DNA from: CAIWAH01 sp964602595
GTDB lineage: Bacteria; Verrucomicrobiota; Verrucomicrobiia; Limisphaerales; UBA9464
DNA length: 64,000 nucleotides
Assembly (NCBI GenBank): GCA_964602595.1
Contig: CAZRRO010000011.1
Span: forward strand, 124,001 to 188,000
Direction of reading: 5' to 3'
Shown here: in pieces, positions 25,185 to 35,417 of the stretch
Position numbering within the stretch: position 1 is the first letter of the stretch
Layout: each line of letters begins with the position of its first letter
The notes under the pieces: generated by a model
Database searches by the model: none
Seen by the model: only the letters and a program-made list of their open reading frames with translations
What the model was told of the DNA's origin: nothing
Position numbers and translations under genes: made by a program

Positions 25185-26333
25185 ATGTCCGACTCGCAAA
25201 CCTTCCTGCTGGTCCTGCTCGCGCTGTATTTCTCGGAGTGCGTGAGCTGGATTCGGCGCGGCGGCGCCGTGTTCCGGACGTGCTTCGGACGGCGCTGGGG
25301 CCTGGCCCTGCATTCCGGCGTGATCGCGAATGACCGCGGCGACCTGCATTGGCATTGGCCCCTGCCGCCGCTGGGCACGGTGCATGTCCTCCGGGCGCCG
25401 CCTCTGGCGCTGACGACAGAGGGTGTCCTTTGCGGCACCACCGAGGTGCTGCCGGAACAGGGACGCCCGCGTTTTACCGGCCAATGGATTCCTTGGGCGG
25501 AGCTAAAGTCCGCCCACACGGAGAACAAATGGCTGTTCGTGAACGGGGCCCGCTTCTGGGACCACGACTCGGCCTACGCACCACTCCGTTGGGCAAAGGA
25601 ACTGCCGACGCTTGCCGCCCGGCCGCCGGCAGAGCGTGAAGCACAAATTCGCCGCCTGCTCGCCGACGCCTTCGATCGCACCGCCTTCGATGCCGCACGG
25701 TCGCGGTCCGACGAAGTCATCCGCCCAGTGCGCCGCTGGTCGCTGGTTTTGTTCGCCCTGCTCTTCGTGGTCGCCCCGCTGGTCGTCTGGTATTTCGGGC
25801 TGCTGCCCGCGCTCGCGTTCCTGCTGGCTGCCTTGATCGCCCTGCTGGTCGGCACCGGCCGGAGCTTTCTCCGGGCGCACCGGACCTTGTATCCGGAGGC
25901 CGGCGACGAACGGTTCCGGCTCGGTATCCTGATTGCACTGGCTCCCTTCTCCGCGGTCCGGGCGCCGGATGTCCTGGCCCGGGCCACGCTGGAACGCTTC
26001 CACCCGTTGGTCGGCGCCTTCGCGTTATTGCCGCGCGAACAAGCTGCCACCCTCGCCCGCCGTGTCTGGCGCGATCTGAAGTTTCCGCTCGTGCCGGAAT
26101 TCCCCTCGGCCATTCCCGCCGCGGTGGCGGCGGCCCGCTGGTTCCGGGAACAGGAATTGGCCGAGGTCGAAGGCTTCCTGGTCCGGGAGGGAATCCAGCT
26201 GGCCGAGCTAGCGCAACCACTCGCACCCTCGGAGCCTGAGAACACCCAGCATTGCGAGCGGTGCGAAGCCCAATTCCTGCCCCAAGCCACTGGCTGCGCG
26301 GAATGCGGTGGCCGACGCCTGGTCCCGCTCTGA
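25185..26333 (+). CDS. Membrane protein with C-terminal zinc ribbon
   Basis: A 382-aa protein of unrecognised family. Hydrophobic segments are an N-terminal helix (FLLVLLALYFSECVSW) and a pair of central helices (SLVLFALLFVVAPLVVWYF, ALAFLLAALIALLVG). The last 30 residues form a likely zinc ribbon, with CERC and CAEC pairs 12 residues apart. The long segment between is soluble and Arg/Ala-rich. It follows the DUF2167 gene closely and precedes hemL by 70 nt, but shows no link to either. Function unknown. Confidence 0.65.
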   Translation: MSDSQTFLLVLLALYFSECVSWIRRGGAVFRTCFGRRWGLALHSGVIANDRGDLHWHWPLPPLGTVHVLRAPPLALTTEGVLCGTTEVLPEQGRPRFTGQWIPWAELKSAHTENKWLFVNGARFWDHDSAYAPLRWAKELPTLAARPPAEREAQIRRLLADAFDRTAFDAARSRSDEVIRPVRRWSLVLFALLFVVAPLVVWYFGLLPALAFLLAALIALLVGTGRSFLRAHRTLYPEAGDERFRLGILIALAPFSAVRAPDVLARATLERFHPLVGAFALLPREQAATLARRVWRDLKFPLVPEFPSAIPAAVAAARWFREQELAEVEGFLVREGIQLAELAQPLAPSEPENTQHCERCEAQFLPQATGCAECGGRRLVPL

Positions 26334-26403
26334 GGCTTCGGCGTTTTCCCGCGCTCCCGCTTCGGGGATTGGCGCACCCGCGGCGGCCACCTAACCTGCG
26401 GCC

Positions 26404-27690
<1,287 letters not shown>

Positions 27691-27702
27691 GCCTCCCCCA
27701 AG

Positions 27703-28521
27703 TCAGTCGGCCATCCAGATGTCGCCGACGCTCACCGATTCCCCTGCCCCGCGCACGAGGATCACGTTCTGGCCAAACACCGGGGCGCTGAAGCGTGGGT
27801 CGCGTCGGTAGGTCGCCAGGGTCCGGAGCGGTTCGCTGCCGCGGGCGCCGGTCTGCTGGTCCGTGGTCGTCATCACACAACGCGTGCACGGTTTCACGAT
27901 CCGGAATTCCGTCGTCGCGCCCCGCAAGGTGGTCACCTCGTCTTCGCCGGCCACACCAAGGCCGCGAATGAGCAGGTTGGTGCGAAAGCGGTCCACCGGC
28001 AGCGCCGGGCCGGGCCGCAGGCGGGCATTGAGATCGGCAACCGTTTCCTCGCCGAGGACCAAGTAGGGAAACGCGTCGCCGAAATACGCCTCGGCCGGGA
28101 CGTCGCCCGTCCACTTCGGATCGGTGGGCCGCCGGCGGGACGGATCCCAACGCACGAGCCGGAAATTCTCTTCCAAGTATTCGCCAAGCCACGCGGCAGC
28201 ACGGTCTCCTTCATCCCAGGCCTCGGTGGTGTCGTTCCACACTGTCGCCGGCCGCGACCGACGCAGGTCGGACTCGAAGGGAATCAGCAACGCCTCAAGT
28301 CCCGGGGCGCGCAGTTCCAAACGGTCGGCGTGCAACTTGGTCTCAATCAGGGCAAGCCGCGGATCTTCCCGCTGGGTCACGAATCGGCCCTCGGGGCGGA
28401 TGATCATCCATTCGCGGTCATGTTCGAAGCCGTGCGCCGTGAGTCGCGCGGAGGGCGCGGCGATTCCGCGGCAGGACTTGACCGGATAAATCCACAGGCC
28501 GGTGAGCGTGGCTTGGCGCAT
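27703..28521 (-). CDS. MOSC-domain protein (YcbX/mARC-like)
   Basis: A 272-aa protein. The N-terminal MOSC-associated domain (LWIYPVKSCRGIAAPSARLT) is followed by a MOSC domain with the KPCTRCVMTTTDQQTG segment; the PCxRC cysteine is the molybdenum ligand in YcbX and mARC. Such proteins reduce N-hydroxylated compounds together with an electron donor. The family fit is good, but the usual C-terminal 2Fe-2S domain of YcbX is absent, so it would depend on a separate redox partner. It overlaps nothing and starts 4 nt after the stop of the ACT-domain gene, so they may share a transcript. Confidence 0.85.
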   Translation of the reverse strand: MRQATLTGLWIYPVKSCRGIAAPSARLTAHGFEHDREWMIIRPEGRFVTQREDPRLALIETKLHADRLELRAPGLEALLIPFESDLRRSRPATVWNDTTEAWDEGDRAAAWLGEYLEENFRLVRWDPSRRRPTDPKWTGDVPAEAYFGDAFPYLVLGEETVADLNARLRPGPALPVDRFRTNLLIRGLGVAGEDEVTTLRGATTEFRIVKPCTRCVMTTTDQQTGARGSEPLRTLATYRRDPRFSAPVFGQNVILVRGAGESVSVGDIWMAD

Positions 28522-28525
28522 GGGC

Positions 28526-28984
28526 TCAGCGGCTGAGGTCCGGCTGAAACAGCACGCGGAACTGGTGGGCCCGCAGGGCGTCCGCGGCGACGTCCTGCTC
28601 CTCGATGCTGATGATCAGCGCCGACTTGCCGCCGGGACGATTCAGGAAGGGATAGACGTAGTGGATGTTCAACTCGGCTTCGAGCAAAGCCGCGAGCACG
28701 TCCTTGAGACGGCCTTCGCCCTCCACTTCCACCGCCACGACGACAGCTTCCGTGAACGGGAAGCCGTATTCCTGCAGCAGTTCCCGGGCGGCATCGGGAT
28801 CATCGGAGATGAAGCGCAGGATGGTGCTGTCGGTCGTGTCCAGCACCGTCAGGGCGAGAATGTGGACCTCGCGGTCGGCGAGACGGCGGGTGAGTTCATG
28901 CAACCGGCCGAGGCGGTTCGGCATGAACACACTGAACTGGATCACCGGCTCGGGGTCCCGGCCGCGCAACGTCGCCACAGGCAT
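28526..28984 (-). CDS. Tandem ACT-domain protein
   Basis: A 152-aa protein of two ACT-like halves: first QFSVFMPNRLGRLHELTRRL (about residues 16-85), second VVVAVEVEGEGRLKDVLAAL (about 85-140). ACT domains bind amino acids and regulate metabolic enzymes or act alone. No enzyme is fused. The gene is 4 nt upstream of the MOSC gene on the same strand and divergent from rbsK. A regulatory role in amino-acid metabolism is plausible but unproven, since no amino-acid genes sit beside it. Confidence 0.8.
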   Translation of the reverse strand: MPVATLRGRDPEPVIQFSVFMPNRLGRLHELTRRLADREVHILALTVLDTTDSTILRFISDDPDAARELLQEYGFPFTEAVVVAVEVEGEGRLKDVLAALLEAELNIHYVYPFLNRPGGKSALIISIEEQDVAADALRAHQFRVLFQPDLSR

Positions 28985-29064
28985 GGCTGGAGTATCGGCA
29001 CCGGTCCCGGACGGGCAAGCGCAAGGCTCGCCAGCGGCCGGACCGGGCGGTTACGATTGCGCGC

Positions 29065-29991
29065 ATGTTCACCGTCGTCGGCAGCCTAAACATGGACCTG
29101 ACCCTGGAAGTGAGCCGCTTCCCGCAGCCGGGCGAGACCATCCGGGGGCACAATTTCCGCAGCGCGCACGGTGGCAAGGGCGCCAACCAGGCCTACGCAG
29201 TGGCCAAGATGGGCCTGCCGGTCGCCATGATCGGCGCGGTGGGGGCTGATTCGTTCGGCGACGAAATGGCCGAGGGGTTGGCCGCCGTGGGCGTGGACAT
29301 TTCCAAGGTTCTGCGCCGGGCCGAGGTCGCGAGCGGCACGGCGCTGATCACAGTGGACGCCGCCGGCCAGAACCAGATCGTCGTGGCCAATGGTGCGAAC
29401 GACACTCTGTCCGCCGCGGACATCGCCAGCGCGCTGGGCGATCTGGGCGAGTGCCGGGCCCTGCTGCTGCAACTCGAAATTCCCCTGCCCGCCGTGGTGG
29501 CGGCCATCCAGCTCGGCCACGCGGCCGGTGTGCCGGTGTTCCTCAACACCGCCCCTTGCCTGGAATTGCCCGACACGGTGCTGAAGCAGTGCGATTGGAT
29601 CATCGCCAACGAGCAGGAGGCCACTCAGCTCACGCGGCAATCGGTGACCTCCCCGGCCGAGGCCGGTTTTGCGGCCACCGCCCTGCGGCAGAGGGCGCCG
29701 CGGGCGGGCATTGTCATCACCTTGGGCGCCGGCGGGGCGTGGATTGATTCGGCCGCCTTCACCGGGCATGTCCCCGGCTTCGAGGTGGAGACGGTCGATT
29801 CCGTCGGCGCTGGCGACGCCTGGATCGGGGCGTTTGCGACGCAATTGCTGGAGGGACAACCGGTCCAACGGGCCGCCCGCTTCGCCCATCTGGCGGCGGC
29901 GATCGCCGTCACCCGCCGCGGGGCGCAGACGAGCATTCCGGCCCGGGCCGAGGTGGAGGCCGATCCCCGGGCTGCGACGTTCAACGGATGA
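29065..29991 (+). CDS. rbsK: Ribokinase
   Basis: PfkB-family sugar kinase, 308 aa, that phosphorylates ribose at O5. The first signature GGKGANQAYAVAKMG is near residues 35-49 and the second, VDSVGAGDAWIGAF, places the catalytic Asp at residue 251. NGANDTL and the ANEQEATQLT segment also match ribokinase more than fructokinase. No ribose transporter or regulator is adjacent. Its stop codon overlaps the end of the convergent lipoprotein gene by 11 nt. Confidence 0.9.
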   Translation: MFTVVGSLNMDLTLEVSRFPQPGETIRGHNFRSAHGGKGANQAYAVAKMGLPVAMIGAVGADSFGDEMAEGLAAVGVDISKVLRRAEVASGTALITVDAAGQNQIVVANGANDTLSAADIASALGDLGECRALLLQLEIPLPAVVAAIQLGHAAGVPVFLNTAPCLELPDTVLKQCDWIIANEQEATQLTRQSVTSPAEAGFAATALRQRAPRAGIVITLGAGGAWIDSAAFTGHVPGFEVETVDSVGAGDAWIGAFATQLLEGQPVQRAARFAHLAAAIAVTRRGAQTSIPARAEVEADPRAATFNG

Positions 29992-30556
29992 CCATCGTCT
30001 TCATGCAGGCGTCGGCAACAAAGCCCATCCGCAAGGCGTCCGCTTGGGCGGCGGACACCGTGACGACGATCTTGGCATCGCCGGGTCCCGGGAACAGATA
30101 GTAGGCGTGCCAGACGCGTTCCTTGGCTTGGAACGTGTGGGTGATCCACCGGCGCCCGACGATCCCACTGACCGTGACGAACCGGGTGTCTTCCTCGACG
30201 CCGGTGGTCAGGGATTGCCGCCCCAGTTCTTGGCGTGCCTGATCGACGTAGTAAGCAAACTTGATCGGCGCCACTTCGCGGCTTACGCGGATGTTGGAGA
30301 CGTAACCATTGATCCGGGGCCCCACCGCCACGCGGAAAGGACTCTCGTCCATTTCCATGAATTCCCAGTCGCGGGGAATTCGGTAGGCAAAGCTGCCCTT
30401 GGCTTCCTCCAACGTGGGGCCCAGGCACTCTCGTTCCTTGGCATTTAGTTGGGCCGTCTCCGTCGGTGGCGCCGGGGCCGGCCGGCAACCGGTCCAAAGC
30501 AACTGCGCCAGCAGCACGATCCAGAGCAACCGCAGGCGTGGGCAGCGCCAGTCCAT
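29981..30556 (-). CDS. Putative lipoprotein, 191 aa
   Basis: The signal peptide LLWIVLLAQLLWTGC ends in a lipobox-type Cys. The body (FAYRIPRDWEFMEMDESPFR, then ERVWHAYYLFPGPGDAKIVV and a helical C-terminus) resembles PsbP/DUF1795-type small envelope lipoproteins, whose roles are mostly unknown. The family assignment is tentative. It converges on rbsK with an 11-nt overlap and is divergent from the flagellar operon at 30786, with a 229-nt upstream region. Confidence 0.65.
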   Translation of the reverse strand: MDWRCPRLRLLWIVLLAQLLWTGCRPAPAPPTETAQLNAKERECLGPTLEEAKGSFAYRIPRDWEFMEMDESPFRVAVGPRINGYVSNIRVSREVAPIKFAYYVDQARQELGRQSLTTGVEEDTRFVTVSGIVGRRWITHTFQAKERVWHAYYLFPGPGDAKIVVTVSAAQADALRMGFVADACMKTMVIR

Positions 30557-30785
30557 GCCTCCAACATGCGCACCGACCGTCCAAAGTCACGGAGCTTTCC
30601 CGGGCCCGCCTCTGTCACGGCCCGGTCAAACGCCGATTGCCTAGTGGGCGACGTCAGCCGGGAAAGTTTTTCCCGTTGGCCCGCACCGGGTTGCGTCGAC
30701 CCCGCGGAAACCCCCGAGAAACGGCACGTTTGCCCCCGTGGCATACCGGGTGCTGACCGGTGTCGTCGAACAGGAAGTTCCTGCC

Positions 30786-31169
30786 ATGATCAACGCCATC
30801 TTCGCCCAACCGACCTACGTGGCCACCAAGCAGATGCTGGATGCCACCGCGATGCGCCACCAGGCGATCGCCGCGAATCTGGCGAACTTGGAAACCCCGG
30901 GCTACCGGCGCGTTGACCTGGCCCCCAGCTTCCAAAGCCAGCTCCAGAATGCCATCGGCACCGGGGACATGTCCCGGGCGGCGGCCCTGAAGCCGGCCGT
31001 TTCGGTGGACACCACCGCCGTCGTCTCCGCGGGGGACGGCAATACCGTGCAGCTCGAGAACGAGCTGTTGCAGCTCAACCAGAACACGCTCGCCCATTCG
31101 CTCGAAACCCAGCTCGTCACCGGGTCCCTCCTGCGCCTGCGGCTCGCGATCACCGGCCGGCCGGCCTGA
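30786..31169 (+). CDS. flgB: Flagellar basal body rod protein FlgB
   Basis: Proximal rod component, exported by the flagellar type III system. The 127-aa protein shows the rod-family N-terminus ATKQMLDATAMRHQAIAANL followed by NLETPGYRR, and the C-terminal heptad region NELLQLNQNTLAHSLETQL. The ATG at 30786 is the start that keeps this N-terminus; the frame extends to 30738 without support. It is the first gene of the flagellar operon and is 11 nt before flgC. No conserved sigma-28 or sigma-54 promoter could be confirmed upstream. Confidence 0.93.
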   Translation: MINAIFAQPTYVATKQMLDATAMRHQAIAANLANLETPGYRRVDLAPSFQSQLQNAIGTGDMSRAAALKPAVSVDTTAVVSAGDGNTVQLENELLQLNQNTLAHSLETQLVTGSLLRLRLAITGRPA

Positions 31170-31180
31170 ACTGAACTCCC

Positions 31181-31612
31181 ATGATCAACCTCATTCCCGG
31201 CATCACCAGTTCCGCCTCGGCGCTCAACGCCGAACGCATCCGCATGGAGGTGGTCTCGCAGAACATCGCCAATGCGAACTCCAGCCGCGGCCCCGACGGC
31301 CAGCCTTACCAGCGGCAGATGGTCAACTTCGAGAGCGTGCTTGCCAGCCAGCCGGGCGATTTCTCCGGCACGGCCCCTACGATGGTGAAGGTGACCGGCA
31401 TCACGTCCGACAAGCGTCCGCCCCGCCTCGTGTATGCGCCGGACCATCCGGACGCCGACCCGAAGACCAAGATGGTTTCGCTGCCCGACATCAACATTCA
31501 CGCGGAGATGGCAGACCTCATCACGTCATCCCGGGCCTTCGAGGCCAACCTCGCGGTCGTCAAGAACGCCCGTTCGATGGCGCTCCAGACGCTTTCCATC
31601 GGCCGTCGCTGA
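31181..31612 (+). CDS. flgC: Flagellar basal body rod protein FlgC
   Basis: Proximal rod protein of 143 aa. The rod motif SALNAERIRMEVVSQNIANA is at the N-terminus and the C-terminal coil region EMADLITSSRAFEANLAVVK is intact, both standard for FlgC. It sits between flgB (11 nt upstream) and fliE (19 nt downstream), the usual order. Exported by the flagellar type III apparatus into the periplasm. Confidence 0.93.
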   Translation: MINLIPGITSSASALNAERIRMEVVSQNIANANSSRGPDGQPYQRQMVNFESVLASQPGDFSGTAPTMVKVTGITSDKRPPRLVYAPDHPDADPKTKMVSLPDINIHAEMADLITSSRAFEANLAVVKNARSMALQTLSIGRR

Positions 31613-31631
31613 ACCGTGATGCCGCACAGCC

Positions 31632-32111
31632 ATGAACCCGCTATCCGCCTTGGGCTCCCTGCCGATGACGCAGCTCCAGTCGCTGCCGCAGCAACTGGGC
31701 AAGCACGGCGCCATCCCCCAGGCGGAACTCCAGAAGCTCACCTCCCTGGTCGGACCCGGCGGTCAGGCCAATGCCGCCGGCCTCGACCTCAACAAGCTGA
31801 CCTCGATGCTGCCGGCCGGCGAGGCGACGTTCGGGCCGACTTCCCTTGGACGGCCCAGCACAGCGACGGCCATCACGGGCACGGGCGGGCCGGATGTCTT
31901 CGGCAACATGCTGGGACAGTTGGTCAACGAGACAAACGCCAAGGGCGCCGCGGCGAGCGACGCAGTCAAGGGCCTGCTGGGCGGCAAGGATGTCTCGCTG
32001 CATCAGACGATGATCGCGATGGAGGAGGCGAGCGTCTCCTTCCAGCTCATGGTCGAGGTGCGCAACAAGCTGCTGGAATCCTACCAGGAGCTCATGCGCA
32101 TGCAGGTCTGA
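31632..32111 (+). CDS. fliE: Flagellar hook-basal body protein FliE
   Basis: Links the MS ring to the rod. The C-terminal third has the FliE signature (GGKDVSLHQTMIAMEEASVS, then FQLMVEVRNKLLESYQELMR). The protein is 159 aa, longer than the ~100 usual in the family, because of a Gly/Ala/Leu-rich N-terminal stretch with no recognised domain. Located between flgC and fliF as expected. Confidence 0.9.
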   Translation: MNPLSALGSLPMTQLQSLPQQLGKHGAIPQAELQKLTSLVGPGGQANAAGLDLNKLTSMLPAGEATFGPTSLGRPSTATAITGTGGPDVFGNMLGQLVNETNAKGAAASDAVKGLLGGKDVSLHQTMIAMEEASVSFQLMVEVRNKLLESYQELMRMQV

Positions 32112-32130
32112 ACCCTGAATCCATTTCCCC

Positions 32131-33756
32131 GTGAACGCCTCTCCCGAAAAATTCGGCCAGCAGCTGCTCAACACCTGGAAGGAGCTGGGGCTCAACCAGC
32201 GCGTCTCGATCATCCTTGCGGGCCTGGTGCTCGTCTTCGGCCTCGTCGGTGTCGGCCTGTGGAGTTCCCGGCCCGACTTCTCTCTGCTTTACGGCAAGTT
32301 GGACGAAGCTGAATCCGCGAAGGTCATCGCCGCGCTGAATGACGCCAAGGTGGACCACCAAATCCGCAACGGCAGCATCTACGTGCCTGCCGACAAGGTC
32401 CATGTGACCCGCTGGCAGCTCGCCGCCAAGGGCATTGGCAAGAGCAACGCCGGCGTCGGCTACGAGCTGTTCGACAAGCCCGCCTTCGGCATCTCGGACC
32501 TGGTCCAGCGCGCCAACCTCCTGCGTGCCGTCCAGGGCGAACTGGCCCGCACCATCATGCAGGTGGACGCCGTCGAAACCGCCAGCGTCCTGATCGTGAT
32601 GCCAGAAAATCGGCTCCTGGCCGACCGCCCGAAACGGCCCACCGCCTCGGTGTTCGTCCGAACCCGCGGCACGCAGCTCCCGCCGCAAACGGTCAATGCG
32701 ATCCGATTCCTCGTGGCCAACGCCGTGGAGGGCCTGCAGCCCAACTTTGTCGCGGTCGTGGACAACCTCGGAAACGTGCTGAGCGAAAGCAGCGAGGACA
32801 ATTCACTCGCCGGCCTGAGCACCAGCCAGCTCGGCGCCCGCAAGCAGCTGGAAGATCACTTCACGAAGAAGGCCGAGGGCATGCTCGAAAAGGTGCTTGG
32901 GCCGGGCCAGGCCGTCGTGCGCGTTTCGACCGAGATCAATTTCGACAGCATCACCCGGACGGAGGAGAAGTATGATCCCGAGGGCCAGGTGCTCCGCACC
33001 TCGACGCTGAACGACGAGAATACCGACTCCCTCGTCACCACGCCTTCCGGTTCCGGCAGCGCGCCCGGCATCGCCACCAACGTCGGCGAAACGAACAGCC
33101 TGACCGCCTTGAACTCGACGAACCAGACGGTCACCAAGAAGAAGGTCACCACCACCAATTACGAGATCAACAAGACCACCAGCAGCCTCACGCAGGGCGC
33201 CGGCGGCCTCAAACGGCTTACCGCGGCAGTCTTCATCGCGGCCCGCTTCACGGGCTCCGGCACCAATCGCGTCGTCACGCCCCGGACACCCGAGGAACTC
33301 CAGAAACTCCGAAAGATCGTCCAGAGCGCGCTCGGCATCGTCGAGGGCGACACCACCCGCAACGACGAGATCACGCTGGAGGAAATCGCCTTCAACGACC
33401 AGCAGGCCATCGAGCTCAACCAGCGCCTGGAAACCGACGGCCGGAAGCAGTTCTGGATCGAGCTCGCCACCAAGCTGACCTATCCCGCCCTCGGGCTCGC
33501 CGTGCTCGGCGTCTTCTGGCGCTCCGTCAAGAAGACCCCGCTCGACGCCATCCCGCTTGGCGTGCCGATCGGCCAGCTCGGCGCCAACGGCCACGGCAAC
33601 GGCCACGCGAATGGCCACAACGGCGACCAGAACAATCCCGACGGCCTCACGCCCGGCGTCGTGACCGTGGACGTCCTGAACCAACTGATCCGCGAGAACC
33701 CGAACAATATGGCCCAGGCGGTCCGGGCCTGGATGGACCGCGGCAATCCCAAGTAA
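32131..33756 (+). CDS. fliF: Flagellar MS-ring protein FliF
   Basis: Forms the inner-membrane MS ring. A GTG start at 32131 gives 541 aa with transmembrane helices near residues 24-46 (VSIILAGLVLVFGLVGVGLW) and in the last quarter (KLTYPALGLAVLGVFW). The ring-building domains include YVPADKVHVTRWQLAAKGIG and the VETASVLIVMPENRLLADRP segment. After the second helix comes an unusual Asn/Gly/His repeat (GHGNGHANGHNGDQNNPDG, about 33580-33642) and then the FliG-binding tail, NQLIRENPNNMAQAVRAWM. It is 3 nt from fliG. Confidence 0.95.
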   Translation: MNASPEKFGQQLLNTWKELGLNQRVSIILAGLVLVFGLVGVGLWSSRPDFSLLYGKLDEAESAKVIAALNDAKVDHQIRNGSIYVPADKVHVTRWQLAAKGIGKSNAGVGYELFDKPAFGISDLVQRANLLRAVQGELARTIMQVDAVETASVLIVMPENRLLADRPKRPTASVFVRTRGTQLPPQTVNAIRFLVANAVEGLQPNFVAVVDNLGNVLSESSEDNSLAGLSTSQLGARKQLEDHFTKKAEGMLEKVLGPGQAVVRVSTEINFDSITRTEEKYDPEGQVLRTSTLNDENTDSLVTTPSGSGSAPGIATNVGETNSLTALNSTNQTVTKKKVTTTNYEINKTTSSLTQGAGGLKRLTAAVFIAARFTGSGTNRVVTPRTPEELQKLRKIVQSALGIVEGDTTRNDEITLEEIAFNDQQAIELNQRLETDGRKQFWIELATKLTYPALGLAVLGVFWRSVKKTPLDAIPLGVPIGQLGANGHGNGHANGHNGDQNNPDGLTPGVVTVDVLNQLIRENPNNMAQAVRAWMDRGNPK

Positions 33757-33759
33757 GCC

Positions 33760-34833
33760 ATGGAAGCCACCGCCAACAACGCTCCAGCCGCCGCCCCCGA
33801 TCCCGCCGCGGAAGCCGCCGCCGCCGAGATCGCCAAGATGACCAAGGTCCAGAAGCTGGCCGCCCTGCTGGTCATCCTCGGACCGGAATGCGCCTCCCTG
33901 CTGCTCAAGCAGCTCGACGAGCATGAGATCGAGGCCGTGTGCAGCGAGACGGCCAAGATGAGCATGCTTACCCAGGAACTCCAGGTGGCCATCCTCAAGG
34001 AGTTCAGCGAGATGGCCGTCCACGCCAGCACCTCCATCCGGGGCGGCGTCGACTTCACCCAGAACACGCTCGAACGCGCCGTCGGTCTCTTCAAGGCGTC
34101 CAACATCATCAGCCGCGTCGCCCCCCAGCGCGCGCCCGTAGCCGCCATCCAGCAGATCGTCGACCTGGAGGCCCGCCAGCTTTTCAACCTCATCAAGAAC
34201 GAGCAGCCCCAGACCATCGCCCTGGTCTGCAGCTACCTCACACCGGACAAGGCCTCGGAACTCCTGATGATGCTGCGGCAGGACCTGCGCGAGGACGTCG
34301 TGGAACGGCTCGCCACGCTGGGGCCGACCCCCATCGAAGTGGTCGAGAAGATCATCGACGTGATCATCCTGCGCATGGGCGGCAAACACACCCGCGCCCT
34401 GAACCAGACCGGCGGCGTGAAGTCCGCCGCGAGCCTGCTGAACGCCCTCGACAAGAACGTGAGCAAGTCCCTGCTCATGACGCTGGAGGAGCGCAATCCC
34501 GAGCTGGGCCTGTCGATCCGCCAGAAGATGTTCACCTTCGAGGACCTCCGGAACCTCGAACCGTCGGCCCTGCAACGAATCCTCCGCGAAGTCGACATGC
34601 GCGACCTGTCCGTGGCGCTCAAGACCTGTTCCGAGGAACTCAAGGGCAAGCTGCTTGGCTGCATCTCCAAACGCGCGGCCGAAACCGTCGCCGAGGAAAT
34701 CTCCCTCATGGGCCCGCTCAAGCTGCGCGACATCGAGGCCGCCCAGCTCCGGATCATCGAGGCCGTCCGCCGCCTGGAAAGCGAGGGCGAGATCGAGCTC
34801 GGTGATTCCGGTAGCAAACAGGGATCCAAATGA
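33760..34833 (+). CDS. fliG: Flagellar motor switch protein FliG
   Basis: Torque-generating switch subunit on the cytoplasmic face of the MS ring, 357 aa. N-terminal domain: MTKVQKLAALLVILGPECAS. Middle domain: MLRQDLREDVVERLATLGPT. C-terminal charged torque helix region: RQKMFTFEDLRNLEPSALQR and VAEEISLMGPLKLRDIEAAQ. The N-terminal 20 residues are Ala/Pro-rich. The stop overlaps the fliH start (ATGA), so they are translationally coupled. Confidence 0.95.
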   Translation: MEATANNAPAAAPDPAAEAAAAEIAKMTKVQKLAALLVILGPECASLLLKQLDEHEIEAVCSETAKMSMLTQELQVAILKEFSEMAVHASTSIRGGVDFTQNTLERAVGLFKASNIISRVAPQRAPVAAIQQIVDLEARQLFNLIKNEQPQTIALVCSYLTPDKASELLMMLRQDLREDVVERLATLGPTPIEVVEKIIDVIILRMGGKHTRALNQTGGVKSAASLLNALDKNVSKSLLMTLEERNPELGLSIRQKMFTFEDLRNLEPSALQRILREVDMRDLSVALKTCSEELKGKLLGCISKRAAETVAEEISLMGPLKLRDIEAAQLRIIEAVRRLESEGEIELGDSGSKQGSK

Positions 34834-35417
34834 ACCCGTGGCGCGAATCCGTTCCGTTGACGGCCCCGCTCTACGACGCCCGGCTCGCCGGCTCACCGCG
34901 CGCCGGCGCGTCGGTCCGGCGCAGCGAGGAGGTCGAACGGGCCGCCTTCGAACGGGGTCGCGCCGAGGGCATGGCCGCGGTCCAGGCCGACTTGGACCGC
35001 TTGCAGGCCGAGTTCGCGCTCCTCCAGAACGGCATTCTCCAGTCGCTCCGCAATTCGGTCGCCCAGGTCGCCCGCGAATGTGAGGGCACGTTGGTTTCCC
35101 TCGCGCTGGAAGTCGCCCGCAAGTTGGTCGCCGGCACCCCGGTCGCCGAAGGCCAGGTCGAGGCCTCCGTCCGCGAGGTGCTCCAGGAGATCGAGGACAA
35201 GACCGCAGTCCGCGTGCAGCTCCACCCCGAGGACCTCGCCCTGCTGCAACACGCCGATTCCCCTCTCCTGCGTCCCACCGCGGGGGCGGAGCAGATCACC
35301 TTCGAAACGTCGGACAGTGTCACCCGAGGCGGCTGCATGGTGCAGACGTCATTCGGGATCATCGATGGCCGACGGGAAACCAAGTTTGAGGTGTTGAAAG
35401 ACGCCTTGCTCAGCTGA
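34830..35417 (+). CDS. fliH: Flagellar assembly protein FliH
   Basis: Peripheral stator of the export ATPase; binds FliI and anchors it at the C-ring. The 195-aa protein has an N-terminal helical/coiled region (RSEEVERAAFERGRAEGMAA), the EVARKLVAGTPVAEGQV segment and a VxLHPEDLALL motif typical of the FliH/HrpE family. ATGA overlap with fliG and TGATG overlap with fliI mark a tightly coupled fliG-fliH-fliI block. Confidence 0.9.
   Translation: MNPWRESVPLTAPLYDARLAGSPRAGASVRRSEEVERAAFERGRAEGMAAVQADLDRLQAEFALLQNGILQSLRNSVAQVARECEGTLVSLALEVARKLVAGTPVAEGQVEASVREVLQEIEDKTAVRVQLHPEDLALLQHADSPLLRPTAGAEQITFETSDSVTRGGCMVQTSFGIIDGRRETKFEVLKDALLS

Noticed and set aside
30557..30785. Sigma-28 or sigma-54 promoter upstream of flgB
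   Set aside because: A GCCGAT element is present without a TAAA box at the right distance, and GG/GC pairs have wrong spacing (7 or 13 nt instead of 10).
32803..34896. 697-aa open frame on the minus strand
   Set aside because: Antisense to fliF and fliG; Gly/Asp/Leu-rich, without family features.
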